Shown here in pieces: positions 1 to 8,292 of a stretch of 64,000 nucleotides of DNA (position 1 is the first letter of the stretch; each line of letters begins with the position of its first letter). This stretch comes from Mesostigma viride (taxonomy: Eukaryota; Streptophyta; Mesostigmatophyceae; Mesostigmatales; Mesostigmataceae). The position numbers and the translations under genes were made by a program. The notes beneath the pieces are model-generated. The model was given only the letters and a program-made list of their open reading frames with translations, did no database searches and was not told the origin of the DNA. Location: the NCBI GenBank assembly GCA_009746045.1, contig RPFO01000130.1, positions 1,369,913 through 1,433,912 of the forward strand, written 5' to 3'.

Positions 1-135
1 GTCCTTGTCAGGGAACGGGGCATGAACCCGTATGACAAAAATGCCATACTGGTTCTCAAGGCTAATGACGACAACCATATAGGCCGGGTAGCTAAAAGCC
101 ATGCAGCGGCACTTAGCCCTTTGTTGGACAAGTGA
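1..135 (+). CDS. 3' end of a HIRAN-domain protein (partial)
   Basis: Frame 1 is open from the window edge to a TGA at 133-135 and gives 44 residues. The stretch contains R-E-R-G-M-N-P-Y-D-K-N-A-I, then I-G-R-V-A and finally A-L-S-P-L-L-D-K. This is the typical second half of a HIRAN domain (the N-terminal DNA-binding module of Rad5/HLTF, also found alone or in transposon-linked proteins). HIRAN domains bind 3' ends of single-stranded DNA in the characterised family members. Here the domain is the very C-terminus, so this is not the standard Rad5 layout; a stand-alone HIRAN protein or a last exon fits better. The N-terminus is outside the window. Confidence 0.6.
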   Translation, partial: VLVRERGMNPYDKNAILVLKANDDNHIGRVAKSHAAALSPLLDK

Positions 136-677
136 GGGCAGCGTGGTCGTTACAAAGCTTTCTGGACCCGCAGACTACAGGGCCTGGAAGCACCCTCTGT
201 GCTCAGTTCGGCATGACGATACACTAGTGTGATGTGACTTGCCTCATTGCGGGCAACCTGCATGCACCTGGCTAAAAGGATTTTTATCAGTTGAGATCAG
301 TTGTACTTAGCCGCCGAAACGTCACATTGCAAAGTTAAACCATCACAATTGGCGGGTTCCTTCGTCCCGACTTGTCCATTTTCGAGGTCAACAGTGGCCT
401 TACGCCCAGGTTACTCTTACGTGCCAGCCCAGACACCTAACCTGGGCTACGTAGCGAAAGATCTACCATGCCGGAATTAGGAAGATTCAAGGTGGCCTAA
501 TGCAAATGGCGCTTCACGACTGGGGTCGTGAGATATCTGGCACCGCGGCTTGATGCCAAGCTAATTGTTACACACTTATAATGGCTAGCAATACCAATTA
601 CAAATGGATAGTTGCCCCAGGTTTAATATGAAGGCGTCATCGCACTTAACATTCATCAAACCATGCAAGAGGACGAG
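136..677. other. intergenic stretch, no recognisable gene
   Basis: No open frame of convincing coding character, no RNA gene and no repeat of other window parts was seen. It probably includes the 3' untranslated region of the HIRAN gene. Confidence 0.4.
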
Positions 678-902
678 ACTCTCGTCCTCGGGCCAATTTC
701 ACCTAGGTCTGTCACCAAGCTGGCAAGGGGCGCCGACATGGCGCCGACCTTCCCAAGCATGCATGCGGTCCACACAGGATCCTCGGGTCGACATCGACCC
801 TCGCCTACAGAATCCACGCATGAGTACAATATCTCAGCTATAAAGTACGCAGCGCGCGGCGCATCTGCACCGGCCCCTAGAAGATCGCATACATCAACCT
901 AG
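678..902. repeat. direct repeat, copy 1 (about 225 bp)
   Basis: Near-identical to 1086-1304 in the same orientation. The only clear indels are a duplicated 4 bp around the ATGC run near 760 and a 2 bp difference in the GCGC run near 853. A TATAAAG stretch lies at 839-845, about 60 bp from the end. The two copies are separated by 183 bp of unrelated sequence, so the arrangement resembles short terminal direct repeats of a very small element, but the ends are not TG...CA and I could not define a target duplication. Confidence 0.7.
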
Positions 903-1085
903 GCCCAAAATAACTTGTCCGAATCGCACAAACTATCATAGTTCCATACAAAAGTCCTGACCAAGGGACAACTCCCAAATAAGTCCCGAAATGAGTCCCA
1001 AAGTCCTACGGACTATGACAACAAGCCAAAATACATTAATTTACTCCATTGTTGCGCCCGTTCCAAGCAAGGGCCGGTCCGCAAC

Positions 1086-1304
1086 ACTCTTGTCCTCGGA
1101 CCAATTTCACCTAGGTCTGTCACCAAGCTGGCAAGGGGCGCCGACATGGCGCCGACCTTCCCAAGCATGCGGTCCACACAGGATCCTCGGGTCGACATCG
1201 ACCCTCGCCTACAGAATCCACGTATGAGTACAACATCTCAGCTATAAAGTACGCAGCGCGGCGCGTCTGCACCGGCCCCTAGAAGATCGCATACATCAAC
1301 CTAG
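1086..1304. repeat. direct repeat, copy 2 (about 219 bp)
   Basis: Second copy of 678-902, differing at only a few positions, including the same TATAAAG stretch. Homology stops at CTAG (1301-1304), directly before the unrecognised minus-strand coding block. Confidence 0.7.
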
Positions 1305-1405
1305 TAAGGACGTTAACATTCGGGAAGTCGGTTAATAGCAGACCCGCGATGAAAGGAAAAACCAAGAAGCTTGCAGACTCCTGTAGCTAAAGATAGCGTT
1401 ATTAC

Positions 1406-1942
1406 CTTTGGCATGTTCGTCACGTCGCCGAGCGCTTGGCGATTTTCCTTCAGGTCGCCGTCATCATCTGACTCCTCGGCGCCAGCACTCTGCCGCTTTT
1501 TGGAGCTCGCGTTGCTTAGCCACCGGCTCAGCTCCTTTCTTACGAATTCGTCAACACTTAGGGCTTTGGGTTTGGAGCCCTTGGGCTTCTGGGGGGTGAG
1601 CTCACCAGTCGTCGGGTCTAGCACCCAGCATGATGCCTCATACTTTTCCAGCTCTGCACGGTTGTCGTCACCCACAGCTGTTTCTAGAAAGTTACTGCAG
1701 CTCTTCTTTATCCGGTTAATCAATGCCTCCACCATCTTGCCATCCTGTTCCTTGAGGACATACCCGTCTACCAGGTATGCACGGCCAAAGGTCGTTATTT
1801 GCAGTCTTAAGGTCCGCACATATTCCTTGGGACCGACGTTTTGTTTGGGCTTTTCGTCTTCGGTCGCTTTTGCACCAAATCGCTCCCACTCCTCGTCACT
1901 GCACACGTGAGCTGGTCGGAGCACTGCTACCCTTCTCGGCAT
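1406..1942 (-). CDS. unrecognised coding exon (minus strand)
   Basis: An open frame with coding-like composition covers 1313-1942. A good 5' splice site (AAG|GTAAT, GT at 1405-1404) suggests the exon really ends at 1406, so the last 30 residues of the plain ORF are probably intronic. It begins M-P-R-R-V-A-V-L-R-P and encodes about 179 residues with a basic, KPKGSKPK-like segment in the middle and an acidic E-E-S-D-D-D-G-D segment near the end. An AG upstream of S-D-E-E-W (near 1893) could instead be a 3' splice site, so the start is uncertain. I do not recognise the family; it could be a host gene or part of a mobile element. Confidence 0.35.
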
Positions 1943-2404
1943 TTACAACGTTCGGTCGCACACCACCATGCAGATGACCAAGGCTGGCTAAGTCCGGAAT
2001 CCCCCCGTTTTGCGAACGGAGACGGTGCCAACGTATACATGACGCACTGCACCTGCCTCTGTCCGCCGTTGGATTCAGCAGATCGACGAGCCTGGCAGCA
2101 TCCCGCGCAAAAATTTTTTGAACGTCTTTCGCCAAAAGGCACCAACGGCAGCTACACAAACGGCCGGACCGCACGCCTCGCGCCGGGCCCGCACGCCCCG
2201 CGCGGCTGCGTGCGGATCGGCTAAACTCCGTACTGCTTGGTACAAGTACAGAGGCCTCAGGAGCTAAGGCTGTACCGTTTCAGTAGACTTCTACCAATGA
2301 GCCCGTGACTAACCAACACTACCGTACACTGACCGTAATATCTACCATTTGAATGACTGAGAAAATGTCCGTTTGATCAAAAGGGATCGACGACATCGAA
2401 AGCG
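1943..2404. other. no recognisable gene
   Basis: Short overlapping frames only, GC-rich around 2160-2220. A CACTACCGTA string at 2317 resembles a CACTA terminus but no matching right end with a target duplication was found. Confidence 0.3.
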
Positions 2405-2719
2405 TTGGCGAGCAGACTCAAACTTGCAACGGGTGACTTAGCGGCTATCACGGCGGCGGGTGGCACGCAGGCAGGCACCAGAAAGATGGCGGTCGGTTGC
2501 TACCCACCCATGGATACCGGACTCGAGCCGAACAGTTACATCGACACACATGCTAGCTGGCCAAATTTCGTGATATCTCCTTTCCCTTCCTCCATGGATA
2601 CCTACATTGTCCAGTTTCATTGGTCATCCTGCAGGCTTCCTGAGTTTTATCGCCAAATTATGTTGGATGCGTTCCTGGAAATGTGGACAGAGCCGGACTT
2701 CATGCTCACGGTTGATTAG
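2405..2719 (+). pseudogene. possible fragment related to the CACTA transposase
   Basis: A 104-codon frame contains D-T-H-A-S-W-P-N-F-V, close to D-T-H-S-S-W-P-A-F-V in the CACTA transposase exon around 3730-3760. The shared phrase suggests a displaced or duplicated piece of a related transposase. Nothing else in it is recognisable and no splice structure is clear. Confidence 0.25.
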
Positions 2720-2854
2720 TGAGCTGCCAGTGGTCTCACTGGCGCAGACGCCCCAGCGTGGCTCGATTTGTGATCCCGATGGCAACTGGTTAGCCACGGA
2801 GGGCCGGCATTGACCATCAACGGTCGATGCCGGCCCTCCATGTAGAGATTGTAA

Positions 2855-4069
2855 ATGCGTCAAGGACAGACAGTCGATGAATTCATGGCCGAGGACCCTG
2901 ACGACGGGTCGGCCAGTGGAGAGGATGCAGCACGCCAGTTTGCTAGAAATTATGACGAAGCAGTGGCCAGAGTCAAGGACGATACGCCATTGTACCCGGG
3001 ATCTGAGAGCAAGGCCTTGATGTTTACATTGCAATTGCTGACGCTAATGGGGGAAAACTCATGCCCTCAGACCTTTGCTGATGAGCTCTTTAAGCTGTTG
3101 GGAAACGTTCTCCCCGCGGGCAACGCTCTGCCCGATAGTATCTCGAAGGCACGGAAAGTGATCAAAGGCTTGGGCTTGGGGTACCGTGTGTACGATGCCT
3201 GCCCATGCGAGGGTTACTTGTACAAGGACAAGATTACTAAGAGCTGCCCTCTTTGCAAGCTGTCGCGCTACGAGACGTACTCTGACAGAAACGGTGACAT
3301 CGTCAACTCGCGGAAAGCGCATCGCCAGGTTAGGCACTTCCCCCTGATGGATCGGATTAGGGCCTGGTTCCGAGTCCCGGAAATGGCGGAAGCCCTTCAG
3401 TACGCTGCGAACCATGAAAACAAGGAGCCAGACTCATCCACGCGCGTTGTGGACGGCTTGAAAGGCAGGTTTGCACTTGTTTCTACGCCTTCTGTTATGC
3501 AATGTGTGCCAAAGTATCAAGTTCGAGATTTTTCCTCTTGCGCTTATCTTTTGTTTGTACTGCTCTGATGGATACCTTTCTTTTTACGTCTGGTGTTTCT
3601 TGTGCATGGACCTGTTCGTGCAGACAGCCGTGCCATCCAGCACATAAAGAACAACTGGGACTTTCGCAGCCAGCCGCGGAACACCATCTTCCTTCTGAAT
3701 TTTGACGGAGTATGTCCAAGGTCTTTCATGGATACCCACAGCAGCTGGCCCGCGTTTGTTTCCTGTGTGAACTTGCCCGAGTGGGTTATGGTGAATGGGC
3801 GGTTTTGCCCTATGGTGCTTCTTGTGGGCGCCATGAAGGGGAAGGCACCCAAGAACATGACCATTTTTTTGGACTTGATCGCTGAGGACTTCCTGGTACT
3901 GTGGAAGGGGTATTACATTTGTGATGTGACGCTGGACGTGGCCGGTGTTTACACTACGACATTTGTGAGGTCCATTCTTGCTGGCATAATTCACGACTAC
4001 CCGGCATACTCTAAGTCCCTGAACATTCCAGATGCAGGGTACTATCAATGCGTCCTACATGGTGATGAG
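2855..4069 (+). pseudogene. CACTA transposase Tnp2-like, N-terminal part
   Basis: Exon 2855-3468 ends at AG|GTTTGC. The next exon starts after ACAG at 3628 and keeps the frame (G-S-R-A-I-Q-H-I-K). The first exon carries hallmarks of plant Tnp2 transposases: a leucine-rich F-A-D-E-L-F-K-L-L segment, N-V-L-P-A-G-N-A-L-P, L-G-L-G-Y-R-V-Y-D-A-C-P-C, a C-P-L-C-K-x-S-R-Y zinc-binding pair and the V-R-H-F-P-L-M-D-R tail. The second encodes the Transposase_21-like core (C-P-M-V-L-L-V-G-A-M-K-G-K-A-P-K-N-M, D-Y-P-A-Y-S). It is cut by the retrotransposon at 4070 and resumes at 11675. The family cuts and pastes CACTA elements in the nucleus. Confidence 0.75.
4065..4069. repeat. target site duplication ATGAG (left)
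   Basis: Five bases directly before the 5' LTR, repeated exactly at 11670-11674 after the 3' LTR. Five bp is usual for Copia-type integration. Confidence 0.9.
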
Positions 4070-4590
4070 AGTTATTCTAGGGCTTCAGGCCTAGACTATC
4101 AGTACACGTGGCGTTGTCCCCGTCTCCCAAGTGGGATACGGACATGGACGGTAGTGTAGTACACTGGACATATCTCTACTAGGATTTAGATCCGCACGTG
4201 CCATGATGGGCACGTGGGTGCTAGATATTAGCACTGAGATATGTAGGGCACACGCACGTGGGTATTCACGTGGTAGGGTTTATGAGCTGTGATGCAGACC
4301 ACAAGGTGGTTGCAGTGCTAGTCCTGTACGGAGGTCCTAGGGGAGGTCCAGGACCGTCCACGTAGTGCTGCTAGGCAGTCGTTGCCTGCGGGCATCGTAT
4401 CAGTCCTAGCTGGAGTAGATCTAGCTGGACGGAGCCAGCACCTCATTGGTTAGCACTAGTGCAGGATAGCTAGGTTACCCTAACCTACGTGCCCATGCAA
4501 TCCAGCTTGGCAAGCTTGCATGGATTGATATTATGCCAGCCATTGCATAATCCAAGACACGTTTGCATCCATTGCACAAGTGCATTAACT
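4070..4590 (+). repeat. 5' LTR
   Basis: 521 bp, beginning AGTTA and ending TAACT, so the ends are a 5 bp inverted repeat but not the usual TG...CA. The boundary is fixed by the target duplication on the left and by divergence from the 3' LTR flank on the right. Several CACGTG-type boxes occur at about 4195-4275 and may be promoter elements. Confidence 0.92.
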
Positions 4591-4639
4591 TGCATTAATA
4601 AAAACTCTCACGGTTTTTATACTACTCTATCATCGTAAA

Positions 4640-5485
4640 ATGTCGAACGTTTCCGATAACGATTACTCTTCGGAGTCGAGCCTGTCGCCCTCGTCCGAGG
4701 ATTTGGACTACCGGGCGGCAGTGAGGGGCCGGCAGGGTAGGGGTGATCACGCTGGCAGCGATGCCGGCAGTGGTCGCTCGTCCTCGGACGAGGACCCGCG
4801 GTACCTAGACCAACTGGCGTTGAGACCGCCGACATACAATGTCTGGCGACCCAACGCGCCACCGGCTGAAGGGCAGCCCACGGCACCCGAGTTGATCACT
4901 GGGCCGGGGAGGGTGGTGCCAGTTCTGGGGGATATCCCGTCGGATGGATACGACGAGGACGAAGACCTAGTCGATCTTGAGCTGCCTGAGGACAGGGAGC
5001 AGCGAGAGGAGCTGCTCCGCCGGGAGGCAGAGCGCCTTCGGCAGGAGGCCCAGCTCCGCAGAGAGTTGGAGCAGCAGCGCGAGCTGGAGGCTCAGCGCGA
5101 GGCTCAGCTGCGGGCGGAGAATGAGATAGACAGGACAGCCCGGGTGCTCGCGGAGCGGCAGCAGGAGCGGGATCGCGTGGCCAGGGCAGGCCTGCGCGCG
5201 GGACCGACAGGTGCGCGCGAGGCGCCCCCCTACGTGCTACGCAAGAAGAACGAGCTCTACACCTTTGCTCACAGGCGCACAGCGCGCAACTTTCGGCGCA
5301 TGGCAGGGGATGTGTTGCAGGAGACAGACTCCTCGGTCGAGATGCAGCCAGGAGCGCGGGGGGAGGAACTGGTTCTGATGGACCCGGCCATGGTCGAGGC
5401 CGAGCGGCTGGCCAAGATCGAGTACACCAGGCATTGCCAGCGGAAGGCAAAGCGGGCGATGGTGCGGTCCATGGCAGAGAATTAA
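4640..5485 (+). CDS. Copia-type gag, N-terminal ORF
   Basis: 281 codons, first ATG 50 bp after the LTR. The N-terminus is Ser/Asp/Glu-rich (residues 1-45), followed by a Pro-rich stretch and a long R/E/Q/L heptad-like segment (about residues 115-190) that should form a coiled coil. No known Gag domain is obvious. It stops at TAA 5483-5485; the same Arg/Glu-rich composition continues immediately in another frame, suggesting one gag polyprotein broken or shifted here. In the particle such proteins would form the nucleocapsid shell in the cytoplasm. Confidence 0.65.
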   Translation: MSNVSDNDYSSESSLSPSSEDLDYRAAVRGRQGRGDHAGSDAGSGRSSSDEDPRYLDQLALRPPTYNVWRPNAPPAEGQPTAPELITGPGRVVPVLGDIPSDGYDEDEDLVDLELPEDREQREELLRREAERLRQEAQLRRELEQQRELEAQREAQLRAENEIDRTARVLAERQQERDRVARAGLRAGPTGAREAPPYVLRKKNELYTFAHRRTARNFRRMAGDVLQETDSSVEMQPGARGEELVLMDPAMVEAERLAKIEYTRHCQRKAKRAMVRSMAEN

Positions 5486-5489
5486 CAGT

Positions 5490-6518
5490 TTGGCTAGGGA
5501 GCGTGCAGCCAGGGAGGCGCAGCATCGGGAGCTGCGGCGACTTCGTGCGAAGGCGCACGATGCCACGGAGAAGACCCGGCGTCATCAGGCGCGTTTGGAC
5601 GCAGCCATGAAGAGGTCGGAGGCGGCACTGGCAGCGATGGTGGGCCCGGCGAGGAGGGAGCAGGAGGCCAGGCTGGCGAGGAAGAGCAGGCGGAACGCAC
5701 GTGCCCTAGACAGGCGCATGCGTAAGGAGGAGAGGGCTCTGTTAACCGCGCGTGAGCGCGTACGTGCTGGTGCAGACACACCCCACCCCCCACCCCCCAC
5801 ACCCAAAACCACTTTGCAGACCGACACGGACGTGGAATTGGACCGCATCGCTGCACTACTCCACCAGGAGCTGGACGCAGTGGAGGCCAACCCGACCAAG
5901 CGGGCGCGGGCAGCAGAAGCAGTAGAGCAACTGCTGAGGGCCGCCAAGCGGGTACGCCAAGGAAAGTGGCAGGCGGGGTGTGGACCATCGTCTACGCCCC
6001 AGCGGTCGCATCCAGAGGAGGATGGTGACGAGGGGAAGGACGGGGGAGCACCGGGGGGAGGGGCACCCGCAAGCACCGGGGGTATGGCGGGCGGCAGCAA
6101 CGCTGGAGCGACAACCCAGCAGCAGCAGCAGCCACAGCATCAGCAACAGCAGCAGCAGCAGCAGCAGCAGCGGCAGCACCAGCAACAGCAACCGCAGCAG
6201 CAGCAGCAGCAGCAGCAACCTCAACCACAAGCGGCTGTCGCTGTACCACAGCGACCCAGGTTTGATGCATCCCGTAGGGAAGATAGGATTACCTTCCCAG
6301 GTCTAGCTGAGGGATTTGTGCAGGAGGATGCACTTGAGTTTCTTTTCAAGATAGAACATTCCTGGTCCCATGATAACATCCGTGATTGGTTTCCTGCTCT
6401 TAGGGTGTCTAACACGATCCACCAATCTGCACCTAGCATAAAACAAATGGTCAGATGTATGAGAGGAGGGCCAGCACACCTGGGGCAGAGGAGGTGCAAA
6501 TCTTCACAGAATTCATAG
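5490..6518 (+). CDS. Copia-type gag, second ORF with polyglutamine tract
   Basis: Open from TTG at 5490 (no ATG is needed if it is read by frameshift from the preceding ORF). It starts with an Arg/Ala/Glu-rich coiled-coil segment, then has a Gln-rich tract encoded by CAG repeats (6118-6230). Next comes a conserved segment R-P-R-F-D-A-S-R-R-E-D-R-I-T-F-P-G-L that has a counterpart in the second gag copy near 59455-59510. That shared block is the best evidence it is real gag. The frame is lost near 6450 and gag-like sequence continues in the overlapping frame 6455-6808. Confidence 0.65.
   Translation: MARERAAREAQHRELRRLRAKAHDATEKTRRHQARLDAAMKRSEAALAAMVGPARREQEARLARKSRRNARALDRRMRKEERALLTARERVRAGADTPHPPPPTPKTTLQTDTDVELDRIAALLHQELDAVEANPTKRARAAEAVEQLLRAAKRVRQGKWQAGCGPSSTPQRSHPEEDGDEGKDGGAPGGGAPASTGGMAGGSNAGATTQQQQQPQHQQQQQQQQQQRQHQQQQPQQQQQQQQPQPQAAVAVPQRPRFDASRREDRITFPGLAEGFVQEDALEFLFKIEHSWSHDNIRDWFPALRVSNTIHQSAPSIKQMVRCMRGGPAHLGQRRCKSSQNS
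6118..6230 (+). repeat. CAG/CAA repeat encoding polyglutamine in gag
   Basis: Imperfect CAG-rich tract with CAA, CAT and CGG interruptions, in frame with the gag ORF. The absence of a comparable tract in the 57.6 kb gag copy suggests it is variable between elements. Confidence 0.85.
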
Positions 6519-6808
6519 CAGACCTAAAAGGGCTGTTGACCAAGGGGGAACACCTGCAGGCTCTCAAGGGGTTCAACTGGTTGGCCTCGTACAAAGTCAA
6601 CAAGTCTGACTACGTACGTGACAACAAACAGTATGTCCTGTACATAGACAGGGACGAGGAGTTGAAGAAACTCAACTCTAAGTACCTGATCCATCAGTGG
6701 CTCACCAAAGCTGAGTGGACAAGAACACCAATGCAGTTCTGCTGGCTGGCCTTAAAGACAAGTGGGATGATTTTAGGGGGGCCATGTTGTTCATTCAGCA
6801 GAGCCTAG
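6455..6808 (+). CDS. Copia-type gag, capsid-like segment
   Basis: Continues gag after the frame change near 6450. It reads E-F-I-A-D-L-K-G-L-L, F-N-W-L-A-S-Y-K-V and L-N-S-K-Y-L-I-H-Q-W-L, which matches the pattern of the other gag copy at 59690-59930 (E-L-T-D-L-L, Y-G-A-F-R-W-V, L-D-H-K-F-L-V-H-A-F-L). It corresponds to the helical retrotransposon gag core (UBN2/retrotrans_gag-like). The frame is lost again before the zinc knuckles; a run of nine G near 6847 is a plausible indel site. Confidence 0.6.
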   Translation: MYERRASTPGAEEVQIFTEFIADLKGLLTKGEHLQALKGFNWLASYKVNKSDYVRDNKQYVLYIDRDEELKKLNSKYLIHQWLTKAEWTRTPMQFCWLALKTSGMILGGPCCSFSRA

Positions 6809-7071
6809 AACCCTTCTCCACTGTCAAGGAACCCAAGGTTAACAAGGTCCAAGGGGGGGGGTCAGGACGGTGCAGGTCCTAGCAGGAAGAAGCTCATCAA
6901 GGAGGTGGTAGCTCAGGTCAAGGCGGTGTTCAAGGGTCCCCAGCAAGGTAAGAAGGCAGGGGGGTCATCCAAGCAGCAGGGGAAATCAGACAAGGGGGGA
7001 AAGGGGAACCCAGGCAGTAAGGCAGGGCCCTCCCAGGGGCCTAGTCAAAAGGTAAGCCTCATGACTCCACC

Positions 7072-8292
7072 CTGTACTGCACCAGGTGCTCATGCAAGGG
7101 GCATGAGAGGGATGATTGCTGGAAGGGCAAACCCGAACTTGGATCTGATGTGGATGTGTGCCCAGGTTGCTGGGAGCCCCGCCACCCGTTACCTGCAGGG
7201 GGACGCTGCAACAAGCCCAGGAAGGGAGCCTCGACGGGGCGCCCCACAAAACAAGCCAGCACTCAGGACGACTGTAAGTCTCCTGTACCCTGGTTTCTTA
7301 ATGGCCGTGTACCCTCTATTTGCTCTGTGTTGCCTGACAGTGAGGACGTGGATTGGGACCTGGCTTATGACATGACGTTAGCACAGGTGGCCCAAGATCC
7401 CACTATAGCCTCCTTAGATGCAGCAGCAGATAAGGTTATATCCTATGCCAGGTTAGCCCAACAGCTACACAAGGCAATGGGGCATGAGGCAGTGGCAGAA
7501 AGGCTGGCCAACAAAATTGATGGCCGTGACCTGGAACAGATGTGCAGGCATGTCAGGAAGCACTGTGAAGCGTGCCAACTGCATGCACCTAAACCCAAGA
7601 GATGGCATGTGGCCACCCCACCACTGGCTAGAGGAAAGCTAGTAGGGGATGTGATACACGTGGTGAAGGACACGGTGTATTACTTGGTCCTAAAAGATGC
7701 CTGGTCTAGGTTTGTGGTGATAGAACCCTTGCCAGGCATGGCCAATGAACAACTGCACAGAGCCCTGCTGATTGCACTAGCACGGTATCATCCTCAGGAA
7801 AAATTAATGCTGGATCAGCAGTTCACGTGGATACAAGATTATCCTGATCTGCCCAAGATAGACATTGCTGGGGCTCAAGATCATGAACGCCAGGGGATGA
7901 TTGAACGTACCATGCGTGCTATCAGGGACCTCATAAAGAAAAATGAGTCCAGGACAGCAGAGTCTGGGAGCTATGCTGATAGGACAGCGTGGGCAGCTGA
8001 GGTGTGCAGAACTCTGAACACCAAGCCCCTCATGTCTTCTCCTTTTGGTGAAATCACATCAATTGGCCTGCAATCAGGTAGCTACTCTCAGGAGGTACTA
8101 GACCACTACAACACGCAAAGGCAACACTTGGCCAAGTTGCTGGCAAAAAAGGATAAAAGTAATGCCAGGCCTGTGTTTGAAGTGGGGGATCAGGTACTCT
8201 ACTATAGGGAGGGGAAGGGAACAAAGCCCACTCTGGTAGATGGCATGGTCCAGCTGAAATCATCAGGTTGTCAGAAACAGGTGACACGGTGA
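7072..8292 (+). CDS. Copia-type CCHC zinc knuckle and integrase
   Basis: Frame 1 contains a perfect CCHC knuckle (C-x2-C-x4-H-x4-C, codons 7078-7119) and a second Cys/His cluster. About 90 codons later comes an integrase zinc-binding H-x4-H...C-x2-C pair (around 7468-7580), then the catalytic core with G-D-V-I-H, D-A-W-S-R-F-V and G-M-I-E-R-T-M, the expected D, D and E neighbourhoods. The C-terminal segment D-Q-V-L-Y-Y-R-E-G-K-G-T-K-P ends the frame. There is no protease between the knuckles and the integrase, unlike ordinary Copia. Integrase inserts the cDNA into the chromosome. Confidence 0.8.
   Translation: MYCTRCSCKGHERDDCWKGKPELGSDVDVCPGCWEPRHPLPAGGRCNKPRKGASTGRPTKQASTQDDCKSPVPWFLNGRVPSICSVLPDSEDVDWDLAYDMTLAQVAQDPTIASLDAAADKVISYARLAQQLHKAMGHEAVAERLANKIDGRDLEQMCRHVRKHCEACQLHAPKPKRWHVATPPLARGKLVGDVIHVVKDTVYYLVLKDAWSRFVVIEPLPGMANEQLHRALLIALARYHPQEKLMLDQQFTWIQDYPDLPKIDIAGAQDHERQGMIERTMRAIRDLIKKNESRTAESGSYADRTAWAAEVCRTLNTKPLMSSPFGEITSIGLQSGSYSQEVLDHYNTQRQHLAKLLAKKDKSNARPVFEVGDQVLYYREGKGTKPTLVDGMVQLKSSGCQKQVTR

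Noticed and set aside
4591-4625. Standard tRNA primer-binding site after the 5' LTR
   Set aside because: No TGG-initial match to a tRNA 3' end is visible, so it was noted as an oddity and not annotated.
5856-6270. Minus-strand polyleucine and poly-alanine/valine frames
   Set aside because: Reverse-strand readings of the gag CAG repeat.
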